Source of the DNA: Variovorax sp. MHTC-1
GTDB taxonomy: Bacteria; Pseudomonadota; Gammaproteobacteria; Burkholderiales; Burkholderiaceae_C
Length of the DNA: 64,000 bases
Direction: 5' to 3'
NCBI RefSeq assembly: GCF_003984645.1
Contig: NZ_RWKI01000004.1
Location: 310,001 to 374,000 of the forward strand
Position 1 is the first letter of the stretch; every line of letters starts with the position of its first letter. Below, piece by piece: positions 30,150 through 38,579 of the stretch. The notes beneath the pieces were generated by a model that worked only from the letters and a program-made list of their open reading frames with translations, was not told where the DNA came from and did no database searches. Both the position numbers and the translations under genes were made by a program.

Positions 30150-30775
30150 TGTTCCTTTTTGGCGGGCTTCGACACCCTGGAGGCCGCGGGTGGCCTGGGC
30201 GCCGTGCGGCCGGTGAGGCGATCCTTGAATTCGAGCACCTTGGTCACCTTCGCACCCATGCCCATGAGCTGCATGGCGGTCTCCGGCGCCAGCTTCTGGA
30301 CATCATCGAACCAGGTCATGAGCCGGTCAATCAGCTCGTGCATCTCTTTCATGCGGGCCTGCGCGTGCCGCTCGGCCGCGCTGGTGGGCGATTCGAGCAA
30401 GGCATTGCGCAGCATCGACAGCGTGGGTTCGATCTCGCGCCGGCGCCGCTCTTCGGCCAGCACGCGGAAGATTTCCCAGACGTCGGCCGGCGCCTCGAAG
30501 TACTCGCGGCGGTCGCCGGGCAGGTGGCGCAGCCGCACCAGGCGCCAGGCCTGCAGCTCCTTCAAGCCCACGCTGACGTTGGAGCGCGAGAACTCGAGCA
30601 GCTCGGCGATCTCGTCGGCGTTGAGCGCGCGTTCCGATATGAAGATCAGCGCATAGATCTGGCCGACGGTGCGGTTGATGCCCCACTTGCTGCCCATCTC
30701 GCCGAAGTGAGCGACGAACTGGCGGCTGAGGGGAGGGAGTTGCGCGTTGCTGTCGGTAGCGTCGTGGTCGGCCAT
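30146..30775 (-). CDS. GbsR/MarR-type regulator of the bd oxidase operon
   Basis: This 209-residue winged-helix protein resembles the GbsR group of the MarR superfamily: GINRTVGQIYALIFISERAL, then the recognition region ELLEFSRSNVSVGLKELQAW and the wing RHLPGDRREYF. It heads the cyd operon, so it probably represses or tunes it; the signal is unknown. A palindrome-rich AT patch 25-55 bp upstream of its start is a good autoregulatory operator candidate. Confidence 0.88.
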   Translation of the reverse strand: MADHDATDSNAQLPPLSRQFVAHFGEMGSKWGINRTVGQIYALIFISERALNADEIAELLEFSRSNVSVGLKELQAWRLVRLRHLPGDRREYFEAPADVWEIFRVLAEERRRREIEPTLSMLRNALLESPTSAAERHAQARMKEMHELIDRLMTWFDDVQKLAPETAMQLMGMGAKVTKVLEFKDRLTGRTAPRPPAASRVSKPAKKEQ

Positions 30776-30800
30776 GGCGCGATTGTGGCGTCAATTTGCT

Positions 30801-30830
30801 GTAATTTCAAGAATTACTGAAAACTCAGTA
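30801..30830. promoter_or_regulatory. candidate operator for gbsR-cydAB
   Basis: Two adjoining dyads lie in an unusually AT-rich patch: GTAATT-TCAAG-AATTAC (30801-30817) and ACTGA-AAAC-TCAGT (30817-30830). They sit 26-55 bp upstream of the regulator's start, where the promoter of gbsR-cydA-cydB should be, so autoregulation by the encoded GbsR/MarR protein is the simplest reading. Confidence 0.55.
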
Positions 30831-30937
30831 AGCCAACGAGGTCTTGGCCCTCGGCCGCGTGCCTACTTTCCGAGGCGTAGGAGCGGGAACCCGCGTGCGG
30901 CTTGACAAGGGTGCTGCGCGCTTCGAAACTCAACCGC

Positions 30938-31387
30938 ATGGTTCACTCTGATGCAGACACCCTGGATGCCGTCTTCGCCGCGCTTTCCGATTCGACGCGC
31001 CGCGCGGTGCTCGAAACGCTGGAGGAGGGTGGCGGCCTCACCGTGTCCGAACTCGCGCAGCCGCACGGCATGTCGCTCACCGGCTTCATGAAGCACCTGC
31101 GCGTGCTCGAGAACGCCGGGCTCGTCTCCCGCACGAAGGAGGGCCGCATCGTGCGCTGCGAGCTCTCGCCACAGCCTATGCAGGAGGCCGCCGTGTGGTT
31201 GTCGCGCTATGAAAAATTCTGGGCCGAGCGCCTCGACGCCCTGGCCCGCTTCCTGTACCACCAAGAGGAGACCGCATGGCGAGCCCTGCCACCCGAGACC
31301 AAGAACGCCCCTCGCTCACGCTCCGCCGGCACTACGAAGTCGACAGCGAGAAAGTCTGGCGGGCGTGGACCGACCCGCAAGCGCTGA
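30938..31387 (+). CDS. ArsR-family transcriptional regulator
   Basis: The winged-helix core covers about residues 5-95 (FAALSDSTRRAVLETLEEGG, SLTGFMKHLRVLENAGLV). It matches the ArsR group that precedes SRPBCC/AHSA1 genes. The ATG at 30938 is preferred over TTG at 30902, because TTGACA at 30902-30907 looks like a -35 box. The 149-residue reading is longer than the usual ~110: the last 37 residues are a Ser/Arg/Lys-rich tail read in another frame over the next gene. No metal-binding cysteines are seen, so it is not a metal sensor of the classic type. Confidence 0.82.
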   Translation: MVHSDADTLDAVFAALSDSTRRAVLETLEEGGGLTVSELAQPHGMSLTGFMKHLRVLENAGLVSRTKEGRIVRCELSPQPMQEAAVWLSRYEKFWAERLDALARFLYHQEETAWRALPPETKNAPRSRSAGTTKSTARKSGGRGPTRKR

Positions 31388-31743
31388 AGCTGTGGTTCGG
31401 CCCGGCCGAGATCGTCTCGGTGCCAGCCTGCGAGATCGACCTGCGCGTGGGCGGCCGCTTCCGGGTGGTGATGCTGGACGCGAGCGGCGAGCGGCACGAG
31501 GTCGGCGGCACCTACCGCGAGATCGTTCCGAACCGCAAGCTGGTCTTCAGCTGGGCCTGGCACAGCACGCCCGAGCGCGAATCGCGCGTCACGGTGCTGA
31601 TCGAGCCCGCGGGCCGCGGCTGTGAGCTGGTGCTGCGCCACGAGCAGTTCGTCGACGAGGCCGCGCGCGAAGGCCACGAACACGGCTGGACCGGCTCGCT
31701 GGTGAAGCTGGAGGCCTTGCTCGGCAACGCGGAAGCGGCCTGA
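31276..31743 (+). CDS. SRPBCC / AHSA1-domain protein
   Basis: This 155-residue protein has the START-like hydrophobic-pocket fold: RRHYEVDSEKVWRAWTDPQA, GGRFRVVMLDASGERHEVGG, and the late EQFVDEAAREGHEHGWTG. Such proteins beside ArsR and ECF genes are thought to bind a small ligand; the function is unknown. It overlaps the ArsR gene by 112 bp, and its TGA overlaps the ATG of the sigma-factor gene by one base. Confidence 0.85.
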   Translation: MASPATRDQERPSLTLRRHYEVDSEKVWRAWTDPQALKLWFGPAEIVSVPACEIDLRVGGRFRVVMLDASGERHEVGGTYREIVPNRKLVFSWAWHSTPERESRVTVLIEPAGRGCELVLRHEQFVDEAAREGHEHGWTGSLVKLEALLGNAEAA

Positions 31744-33005
31744 TGGCAACAGCGCCGGCCGCGGTGCGCGAGGCGGTGGACGCGCTCTACCGCAGCGAGT
31801 CGCGCCGCATCTTCGCGACGCTGGTGCGCCTGCTCGGCGATTTCGACCTGGCCGAGGAGGCGCTGCACGACGGCTTTCGCGCGGCGCTCGAGCAGTGGCC
31901 TGCGAGCGGCATCCCGGGCAACCCGCGCGCCTGGCTGGTGTCCGTCGGACGCTTCAAGGCCATCGACGTCATCCGCCGCCGCGCACGCTTCGACGCCTGG
32001 GAGGACGCAGACGGCGCGGTCGAGGGCATCTCCGACCCGGCGCTCGCCTGGGACGAGCGCGATGCCGATGCCGAGGCGCTGGAGGACGACCGCCTGCGCC
32101 TCGTCTTCACCTGCTGCCATCCGGCGCTGGCGCCCGATGCGCAGGTCGCGCTGACGCTGCGCGAAGTCTGCGGCCTTGCCACCGAGGACATCGCCAATGC
32201 CTTCCTGGTGCCGGCGCCGACGATCGCGCAGCGCATCGTGCGCGCCAAGGCCAGGATCCGAGAGGCACGCATTCCCTACCAGGTGCCGCCGGTAGCCGAA
32301 CTGGCCGAACGGCTCGATGCCGTGCTGCGCGTGGTCTACCTGGTGTTCAACGAAGGCTATGCGGCCTCGTCCGGCGAGACGCTGACGCGTCCCGACCTGT
32401 CGGCCGAGGCGATCCGGCTCGGCCGGCTGCTGCTCGAACTGCTGCCCGAGCCGGAGGTCATGGGCCTCTTGGCGCTGATGCTGCTGCATGAGTCGCGGCG
32501 TGCCGCGCGCAGCTTGCCGTCGGGCGAGATGGTGCTGCTCGACGAACAGGATCGCAGCCTGTGGAACAAGTCATCGATCGAGGAGGGTTCCGCGCTCGTG
32601 ATGCGCGCGCTCTCGTCGCGCCGCTTCGGGCCCTACACGCTGCAGGCCGCCATCGCGGCGGTGCATGCCGAAGCCGCGGATTCGCAATCCACCGACTGGA
32701 CCCAGATCGCCGGCCTCTACGAGGTGCTGCTGCGCGCCGAGCCTTCGCCGGTGGTGGCGCTCAACCGCGCGGTCGCGATCGCGATGCGCGACGGGCCAGC
32801 GGCCGGCTTGGCGCTCATCGATGACATCCTCGCGCGCGGCGAGCTCGCGGACTACCACTTGGCCCACGCGGCACGCGCCGACCTGTGCCGGCGCCTCGGC
32901 CGCACGGCGGAAGCAAGGGCATCGTACGAACGTGCGCTGACGCTCGTGCGCCAGGCCCCCGAGCGGCAGTTTCTCGAGCGGCGGCTGGCCGAGCTTGCAT
33001 CCTGA
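31743..33005 (+). CDS. ECF42-type RNA polymerase sigma factor with TPR-like extension
   Basis: This 420-residue sigma factor has sigma-70 region 2 (about 10-80, DFDLAEEALHDGFRAALEQW), region 4 (about 110-180, REVCGLATEDIANAFLVPA) and a long C-terminal helical-repeat extension to 420. That extension and the DGPF genes downstream are the marks of group ECF42, which usually lacks an anti-sigma factor; the extension is reported to be needed for activity. An ECF42-like promoter (TGTCGA-17-CGAC) lies just downstream, before the DGPF genes. Confidence 0.9.
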   Translation: MATAPAAVREAVDALYRSESRRIFATLVRLLGDFDLAEEALHDGFRAALEQWPASGIPGNPRAWLVSVGRFKAIDVIRRRARFDAWEDADGAVEGISDPALAWDERDADAEALEDDRLRLVFTCCHPALAPDAQVALTLREVCGLATEDIANAFLVPAPTIAQRIVRAKARIREARIPYQVPPVAELAERLDAVLRVVYLVFNEGYAASSGETLTRPDLSAEAIRLGRLLLELLPEPEVMGLLALMLLHESRRAARSLPSGEMVLLDEQDRSLWNKSSIEEGSALVMRALSSRRFGPYTLQAAIAAVHAEAADSQSTDWTQIAGLYEVLLRAEPSPVVALNRAVAIAMRDGPAAGLALIDDILARGELADYHLAHAARADLCRRLGRTAEARASYERALTLVRQAPERQFLERRLAELAS

Positions 33006-33027
33006 AACAAATTCGAGCGCACGCGGA

Positions 33028-33054
33028 TGTCGATCGGCGGCCTCTGCGTTCGAC
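33028..33054 (+). promoter_or_regulatory. ECF42-type promoter before the DGPF genes
   Basis: TGTCGA (33028-33033) and CGAC (33051-33054) are separated by 17 bp in the 86-bp gap after the sigma-factor gene. From memory, ECF42 targets have TGTCGA at -35 and CGA(C/T) at -10. The start point would fall about 30 bp before the first DGPF gene, so the sigma factor probably drives its neighbours directly. Confidence 0.6.
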
Positions 33055-33091
33055 CAGTGGTGTCAGCCACCCCATTTTTCTGGAGATGCCC

Positions 33092-33454
33092 ATGAAATAC
33101 CTCTGCATGGTCTATTTCGACCACAAGCTGCTCGAGACGATGACGCCGAGCGAACGCGCCACGCTGGACGCCGATTCGATGGACTACGACAAGGAGCTCG
33201 ATGCGCGCGGCCAGCTGATCGTCGCGGAAGCCCTGCAGTCGGTGAAGACCGCCAAGGTCGTGCAGGTGCGCAACGGCAAGCTGTCGCAGACCGACGGCCC
33301 CTTCGCCGAGACCAAGGAGCAGCTCGGCGGCTTCATCCTGATCGACGTCCAGGACCTCAACGCGGCGATCCAGGTGGCCGCAAGAATTCCGCTCGCGAAG
33401 TACGGCAGCATCGAGGTGCGCCCGGTCGCGAAGGTCGAAAGGATCGCGCCATGA
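33092..33454 (+). CDS. DGPF-domain (YCII-related) protein 1
   Basis: This 120-residue ferredoxin-like-fold protein has the namesake motif TDGPFAETKEQLGGF near residues 70-84 and opens MKYLCMVYFD. YCII proteins are a loose family with proposed enzymatic roles; DGPF members follow ECF42 sigma factors almost always. The ATG at 33092 is chosen because GGAG lies 6 bases upstream; the ATG at 33086 sits too close. It overlaps the next gene by 4 bp. Confidence 0.9.
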   Translation: MKYLCMVYFDHKLLETMTPSERATLDADSMDYDKELDARGQLIVAEALQSVKTAKVVQVRNGKLSQTDGPFAETKEQLGGFILIDVQDLNAAIQVAARIPLAKYGSIEVRPVAKVERIAP

Positions 33455-33810
33455 GATATCTCTGCATGATCTTCGCCACCGCCGAACAGATGAGCGTGCT
33501 TTCGCCCGGCGAGCTGCGCGACTTCGTGAATGCCCATCTCGACTACGACGACCAGCTGCGCGCCAGCGGACAGCTGGTCGCATCGGAGGGCCTGGAGGCC
33601 GCGCGCACGGCCGCCGTCGTGCGCGTGCGCAATGGCAAGCTGTCGGTTACCGACGGCCCCTTCGTCGAAACCAACGAGCAGCTCGGCGGCTTCTACCTGG
33701 TCGAAGCCGCGAACGAGGAAGAGGCTGTGCGCCTCGCCGCCGGCATTCCGTCCGCGCGCGTGGGCAGCATCGAAGTGCGGCCGGTGGTGGTCTGGGAAGG
33801 CAAGCCATGA
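33451..33810 (+). CDS. DGPF-domain (YCII-related) protein 2
   Basis: This 119-residue paralogue of the preceding protein has TDGPFVETNEQLGGFYLVEA near residues 67-86. It starts within the previous stop codon (ATGA) and ends with an ATGA overlap into the transporter gene, so three genes are translationally coupled. The two DGPF proteins align over their whole length and probably arose by tandem duplication; they may form a hetero-oligomer. Confidence 0.9.
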   Translation: MRYLCMIFATAEQMSVLSPGELRDFVNAHLDYDDQLRASGQLVASEGLEAARTAAVVRVRNGKLSVTDGPFVETNEQLGGFYLVEAANEEEAVRLAAGIPSARVGSIEVRPVVVWEGKP

Positions 33811-35369
33811 ACAGCTCGGCCGCCGGCGCCAGGGCCAGCACGCGCGAATGGATCGGCCTGGCCGTCATCGCGCTGCCCTGCATGATCTATTCGATGGACC
33901 TCACGGTCCTCAACCTCGCGGTGCCGCACCTGAGCGCCGCCTTGCATCCGACCAGCGCCCAGATGCTGTGGATCGTCGACATCTACGGCTTCATGCTCGC
34001 GGGCTCGCTGATCACCATGGGCACGCTGGGCGACCGCATCGGCCGGCGCCGGCTGCTCTTGATCGGCGCGGCCTGCTTCGGCATCGCCTCGGTGCTGGCA
34101 GCCTTCTCGACCAGTGCCGCGATGCTGATCGCCACGCGCGCGCTGCTGGGCATCGCGGGCGCCACGCTCGCGCCCTCGACGCTCTCGCTGATCCGCAACA
34201 TGTTCCTCGACGCGCACGAGCGCAGCGTGGCCATCGGCATCTGGATCGCGAGCTTCTCGATCGGCGGCACCATCGGCCCGCTGGTCGGCGGCGCCATGCT
34301 CGAGTACTTCTGGTGGGGCTCGGTGTTCCTGATCGGCGTGCCGGTCATGTTGCTGCTGCTTGCGCTCGGGCCCTGGCTCTTGCCCGAGTACCGCGACGCG
34401 CAGGCCGGGCGGCTCGACCTGCTGAGTGCGGCGCAGTCGCTGCTGGCGGTGCTCGCCGTGATCTATGGGCTCAAGCGCATCGCGGAAGCGGGCGTGGGCG
34501 TGCTGCCGCTGGCGGCGATCGCGGTGGGCGTGGCGATCGGCATCGCCTTCATCCGCCGGCAGGGGCGGCTGGCCGATCCGCTGATCGAGCTGCGGCTGTT
34601 CCGCGTGCCGGCCTTCAGCGCTGCGCTCGCGATCAATACGCTGGCCTTCTTCATCGCCTTCGGCGGGTTCCTCTTCATCGCGCAGTACCTGCAGCTGGTG
34701 CTCGGTCTGTCGCCCTTGCAGGCGGGCCTGTGGAGCGTGCCTTCGGGCGTGGCCTTCGCCATCGGGTCCACCATCGCGCCGCGGCTCGTGCGGGTGGTGC
34801 GCCCCGGTTTCGTGGTGGCGGGCGGGCTGGCCGTGGCCGCGGCGGGCTTCGCCTTGCTGAGCACGGTGGACCGAATCGACGGCCTGGTCAGGCTGGTCGT
34901 GGCCTACGGGATCCTGTCGCTGGGGCTTTCGTTCGCGTTCACGCTGGCGGTCGATCTGATGGTCGGCACCGCGCCGCCCGAGCGCGCCGGTGCGGCATCT
35001 GCCATCTCGGAAACGAGCTCGGAGTTCGGCGGCGCGCTGGGCATCGCGATGCTGGGCAGCGTGATCGTCGCCATCTATCGGCACGCCATGGGCGAGGCGC
35101 GGCTGGACGGCGTGCCCTCCGAGGCCATGGAGGCCGCGCGCGCCAATCTCGGCGTCGCGGCGGACACGGCGGCGACGCTGCCCGGACCTGCCGGCGCGGC
35201 CTTGCTGGATGCGGGGCGCGAAGCTTTCGCGCGGGCCTTCGAAATGACGGCCACCATCAGCGCGGCGGTGGCGCTCGCGGCCGCGGTACTGGCTGCAGTC
35301 ATGCTGAGGCGCGTGGGAACGCCGCCGGCCGAGCCATCGGGGGATGCCGAGGCCACTTTGTTGGGATAA
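33807..35369 (+). CDS. DHA2-family MFS drug/proton antiporter
   Basis: This 520-residue inner-membrane protein with about 14 helices is of the QacA/SmvA type. The N-terminal [18 protein letters not shown], the motif [13 protein letters not shown] after helix 2, and [17 protein letters not shown] (motif C region) are present. It is likely an efflux pump for cationic or hydrophobic toxicants, the effector of the ECF42 unit; the substrate is unknown. It starts within the stop of the second DGPF gene. Confidence 0.9.
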   Translation: MNSSAAGARASTREWIGLAVIALPCMIYSMDLTVLNLAVPHLSAALHPTSAQMLWIVDIYGFMLAGSLITMGTLGDRIGRRRLLLIGAACFGIASVLAAFSTSAAMLIATRALLGIAGATLAPSTLSLIRNMFLDAHERSVAIGIWIASFSIGGTIGPLVGGAMLEYFWWGSVFLIGVPVMLLLLALGPWLLPEYRDAQAGRLDLLSAAQSLLAVLAVIYGLKRIAEAGVGVLPLAAIAVGVAIGIAFIRRQGRLADPLIELRLFRVPAFSAALAINTLAFFIAFGGFLFIAQYLQLVLGLSPLQAGLWSVPSGVAFAIGSTIAPRLVRVVRPGFVVAGGLAVAAAGFALLSTVDRIDGLVRLVVAYGILSLGLSFAFTLAVDLMVGTAPPERAGAASAISETSSEFGGALGIAMLGSVIVAIYRHAMGEARLDGVPSEAMEAARANLGVAADTAATLPGPAGAALLDAGREAFARAFEMTATISAAVALAAAVLAAVMLRRVGTPPAEPSGDAEATLLG

Positions 35370-35377
35370 TCCGCCGC

Positions 35378-35463
35378 ATGAGCGCAGCGCAGAACCGCTT
35401 CAAGCAAGCGAAGGCCCCTTCGGGGGGCAGCGAGGACACGAAGTGCCGAACGTGGGGGCTGGC
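35378..35463 (+). repeat. 86-bp leader repeat, copy 2 (29-codon mini-ORF)
   Basis: This is the second copy of the leader repeat at 7230-7315. It starts with an ATG 9 bp after the transporter stop and ends at the base before the aroC ATG. The reading [17 protein letters not shown] continues for 29 codons to a TGA that overlaps the aroC start (ATGA). Length and ATG-to-ATG spacing are identical to copy 1. The hairpin differs in sequence but is kept (CCCC-TTC-GGGG). Confidence 0.75.
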
Positions 35464-36591
35464 ATGAGCGGCAACACCTTCGGCACCCTTTTCGCGGTTA
35501 CCAACTTCGGCGAGTCCCATGGTCCCGCCATCGGGTGCGTCATCGACGGCTGCCCGCCCGGCATGGCGCTCAGCGAGGCCGACATCCAGGGCGACCTCGA
35601 TCGCCGCCGCCCCGGCACCAGCCGCCACGTGACGCAGCGCAACGAGCCCGACGCGGTGCAGATCCTCTCCGGCGTGTACGAGGGCAAGACCACCGGCACG
35701 CCGATCGCGCTGCTGATCCAGAACACCGACCAGCGCAGCAAGGACTACGGCCAGATCGCGCAGCAGTTCCGTCCCGGCCATGCCGACTTCGCCTACTGGA
35801 AGAAATACGGCATCCGCGATCCGCGCGGCGGGGGCCGCTCGTCGGCGCGGCTCACGGCGCCGATGGTCGCGGCCGGCGCGGTGGCCAAGAAGTGGCTCTT
35901 CGAGAAGTACGGCACGGTGTTCCGCGGCTGCATGGCGCAGATCGGCGACATCGCGATTCCCTTCGAGAGCTGGGAGCATGTGCCCAACAATCCCTTCTTC
36001 GCGCCCATCGCCGACGTCTCCCAGCTCGAGGCCTACATGGACGCGCTGCGCAAGGCCGGCGACTCCTGCGGCGCGCGCATCCGCGTGACCGCCTCGAAGG
36101 TGCCGGTGGGCCTCGGCGAGCCGCTGTTCGACAAGATGGACGCCGACATCGCCTGGGCCATGATGGGCATCAATGCCGTCAAGGGTGTGGAGATCGGCGC
36201 CGGCTTCGCGAGCGTCACGCAGCGCGGCACGGTGCACGGCGACTCGATCACGCCCGAGGGCTTCGAAAGCAACAACGCCGGCGGCACGCTCGGCGGCATC
36301 ACGACGGGGCAGGACCTCGAGGTCAGCATCGCGATCAAGCCGACCAGCTCGATCATCAGCCCGCGCCGTTCGGTCGACGTCAACAACCAGCCGGTCGAGG
36401 TCGTCACCAAGGGCCGGCACGACCCCTGCGTCGGCATCCGCGCGACACCGATCGCCGAGGCGATGCTGGCGCTGGTCGTGATGGAGCATGCGCTGCGCAA
36501 CCGCGCGCAGTGCGGCGACGTGCAGGGAGAGCAGGAGCAGGGGCAAGCCGCCGACGAGGCGCAGCCGTCGCCGCAGTCGTCCTTCCTCTAG
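35464..36591 (+). CDS. aroC: chorismate synthase
   Basis: This is the last enzyme of the shikimate pathway; it converts 5-enolpyruvylshikimate 3-phosphate to chorismate with reduced FMN. It has 375 residues. The three family signatures are present: [18 protein letters not shown] near residue 13, [11 protein letters not shown] near 125, and [17 protein letters not shown] near 320. The C-terminal tail after residue 355 is Gln/Glu/Ser-rich and probably disordered. The ATG at 35464 follows the 86-bp leader repeat. Confidence 0.97.
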   Translation: MSGNTFGTLFAVTNFGESHGPAIGCVIDGCPPGMALSEADIQGDLDRRRPGTSRHVTQRNEPDAVQILSGVYEGKTTGTPIALLIQNTDQRSKDYGQIAQQFRPGHADFAYWKKYGIRDPRGGGRSSARLTAPMVAAGAVAKKWLFEKYGTVFRGCMAQIGDIAIPFESWEHVPNNPFFAPIADVSQLEAYMDALRKAGDSCGARIRVTASKVPVGLGEPLFDKMDADIAWAMMGINAVKGVEIGAGFASVTQRGTVHGDSITPEGFESNNAGGTLGGITTGQDLEVSIAIKPTSSIISPRRSVDVNNQPVEVVTKGRHDPCVGIRATPIAEAMLALVVMEHALRNRAQCGDVQGEQEQGQAADEAQPSPQSSFL

Positions 36592-37772
36592 TGCCGACGC
36601 CGGGGCCGACCTCGACCGGCGGCCGCGGCCACCTGCTGGCCTTTGCGGCACTCTCGGCCAGCTACTTCGCGCACATCGGCTTCTTCAACCCGTACCTGCC
36701 GCTGTGGTTGAAGGATCTGGGGCTGCCGATCTTCACCATCAGCCTCTTGACCTCGGTGCAGTCCGTCACGCGGGTCTTCGCGCCGTATGCGTGGGGCGCG
36801 TTGAGCGACCACACGGGCCAGCGCGTCCTGCTGCTGCGCATCAGCGCGGCGGTAGCGCTGGTCTCCTCGTTGGGGCTGTGGTGGCACGGCGGCGCCTGGT
36901 GGCTGGGCCTGGTGCTGCTGGTGATGTTCACGCACACCAGTTCGATGATGTCGCTCACCGAAGCGGCCATGGCGCACCTGGTGGCCGGCGACTGGGGGCG
37001 CTATGGCCGCATCCGGCTCTGGGGATCGGCGGGCTTCCTGGTCACGGTCTTCTTTGCCGGCGAATGGTTCGAGCAGTTCGGCATGGGGCACTTCCCGGCC
37101 TGGGCGGGCGGCACGCTCGCTATCGTGCTGATCGCGACGCTGCGCCTGCCCGACGTCCGGGAGCCGGCGGTGGCCCACACCGAAGCGAAGGAGCCGGTCG
37201 GGCCGGTGCTGCGAATTCCGGCCGTGCGCTGGTTCTTCATCTCCTTGTTCTTCCACGTGATGGCGCACTTCGCGGTCTACGGCTTTCTCTCGCTGTACCT
37301 CGATTCGCTCGGCTACGGCAAGGGGACCATCGGCCTGCTGTGGGCCTTGTCGGTGGTGGCCGAGATCGCGTGGTTCTACCTGCAGGGCAGGCTGCTGGGC
37401 CTGTTCGCGATGCCACGCTGGCTCCTGATCTGCGGCATCGCCGCGGTGCTGCGCATGGGCATCACCGCGGGATGCGGCCCCTGGGTCTGGGCGCTGGTGG
37501 TGGCGCAGGCTCTGCACGCGCTCTCGTTCGCCGCGCACCACACGGCCTGCATCGCGATGGTGTCGCGCCACTTCCCGGGACGGCTGCGCGGGCGCGGGCA
37601 GGCGCTCTTCACGGTGATCGGCTACGGCTTCGGCGGCGTGCTCGGCGTGCTCGCCGGCGGCGCGATCGCGCAGCAGTTCGGCTATGTGGCGATGTTCGGC
37701 GTGGCGACCCTGCTCGCCGTCGTGGGCAGTGCTTGCGCGTGGCGGGCTCAGAGGCTGGAAGCGGGCGGTTGA
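36591..37772 (+). CDS. MFS transporter, HcaT/LacY-like
   Basis: This 393-residue, 12-helix MFS protein resembles the 3-phenylpropionate permease group: HLLAFAALSASYFAHIGFFN, then YLPLWLKDLGLPIFTISLL, and AYAWGALSDHTGQRVLLL-like loop residues (PYAWGALSDHTGQR). The start is GTG at 36591, which shares its G with the aroC stop, so coupling with aroC is likely. The substrate is unknown. It is followed 18 bp later by the toxin-antitoxin operator. Confidence 0.85.
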   Translation: MPTPGPTSTGGRGHLLAFAALSASYFAHIGFFNPYLPLWLKDLGLPIFTISLLTSVQSVTRVFAPYAWGALSDHTGQRVLLLRISAAVALVSSLGLWWHGGAWWLGLVLLVMFTHTSSMMSLTEAAMAHLVAGDWGRYGRIRLWGSAGFLVTVFFAGEWFEQFGMGHFPAWAGGTLAIVLIATLRLPDVREPAVAHTEAKEPVGPVLRIPAVRWFFISLFFHVMAHFAVYGFLSLYLDSLGYGKGTIGLLWALSVVAEIAWFYLQGRLLGLFAMPRWLLICGIAAVLRMGITAGCGPWVWALVVAQALHALSFAAHHTACIAMVSRHFPGRLRGRGQALFTVIGYGFGGVLGVLAGGAIAQQFGYVAMFGVATLLAVVGSACAWRAQRLEAGG

Positions 37773-37790
37773 CCTCTCGGGGATGGATGG

Positions 37791-37815
37791 CTAAAGTAAG
37801 GATTCCTTACTTTAG
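37791..37815. promoter_or_regulatory. perfect palindromic operator of the AbrB/PIN pair
   Basis: Two 12-bp arms (CTAAAGTAAGGA and TCCTTACTTTAG) around a single T form a perfect inverted repeat ending 10 bp before the antitoxin ATG. Its AT-richness stands out from the surroundings. AbrB/MazE-type antitoxins bind such palindromes to repress their own operon. The right arm also supplies the AGGAAC ribosome site. Confidence 0.8.
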
Positions 37816-37825
37816 GAACATCCCC

Positions 37826-38146
37826 ATGCTTGCCAAGATGACCTCCAAAAACCAGCTCACGCTGCCGCGCAGCGTGACGGACCAGGTCGGGGCCACGGAG
37901 TACTTCGACGTCGCGGTGCACGACGGCCAGATCGTGCTGACGCCAGTGCGGATCCAGCGCGGCGATGCGGTCCGCGCCAAGCTTGCGGCGCTGGGCTTGA
38001 GCGACGTGGACGTCCGCGACGCCATTGATTGGGCGCGGCAGGGAGCCGAACCGGCTGCGCTGATGGCGGCCGAGCCGCCGCCCGCCTATCGCGTCAAGCG
38101 TGCACGCTCGGCCGGCGGCGCTCCCGCCACAAGGCGCAAGGCCTGA
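37826..38146 (+). CDS. AbrB/MazE-type antitoxin
   Basis: This 106-residue protein has an N-terminal swapped-hairpin AbrB DNA-binding domain (about 1-45, TSKNQLTLPRSVTDQVGATE) and a C-terminal toxin-binding tail ending in a basic stretch (KRARSAGG ... TRRKA). The ATG at 37826 has AGGAAC 6 bases upstream; an earlier in-frame ATG at 37787 would lie inside the operator. It probably neutralises the PIN protein encoded 4 bp downstream and represses the operon through the palindrome. Confidence 0.88.
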   Translation: MLAKMTSKNQLTLPRSVTDQVGATEYFDVAVHDGQIVLTPVRIQRGDAVRAKLAALGLSDVDVRDAIDWARQGAEPAALMAAEPPPAYRVKRARSAGGAPATRRKA

Positions 38147-38150
38147 GCGC

Positions 38151-38573
38151 GTGGCCGCCCGGCGGGTGGTGTTCGACACCAATGTGGTTCTTTCGGCCTT
38201 GCTGTTCGGCGGACCGGCGACGCGGCGGCTGCGCGAACTGTGGCAGCAAGGCGCCTGCACGCCGCTCATCAGTACGGCGACCGCGGGTGAGCTGGTGCGC
38301 GTGCTGGGCTACCCCAAGTTCCGGCTCTCGCCGCAGGAGCGCGAAGAGCTGCTGGCCGACTACCTTCCCTTTGCTCAGGTGGTCACGCTGCCCGATCCCC
38401 CGCCGGCAGTGCCGGTGTGCCGTGACCCCTTCGATCTGCCCTTCCTGCAACTCGCGGCCGCCGGCAAGGCGATGTTGGTGACGGGCGACCGCGATCTCCT
38501 GGTGCTGTCGGGGGCAACCAAGTTCCCCATCCTCGCCATCGAGCCATTCATCGAAGGATTCGGCGCGCTCTGA
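38151..38573 (+). CDS. PIN-domain ribonuclease toxin
   Basis: This 140-residue protein of the COG1569/TIGR00305 toxin group has acidic metal-binding residues in VFDTNVVLSALLFGG (Asp9), ATAGELVRVLGYPKF and LVTGDRDLLVLS. PIN toxins cleave RNA, commonly tRNA or rRNA; the target here is unknown. The start is most likely GTG at 38151, 4 bp after the antitoxin stop. It converges on the sugar kinase gene with 6 bp between. Confidence 0.85.
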   Translation: MAARRVVFDTNVVLSALLFGGPATRRLRELWQQGACTPLISTATAGELVRVLGYPKFRLSPQEREELLADYLPFAQVVTLPDPPPAVPVCRDPFDLPFLQLAAAGKAMLVTGDRDLLVLSGATKFPILAIEPFIEGFGAL

Positions 38574-38579
38574 AAAGCC

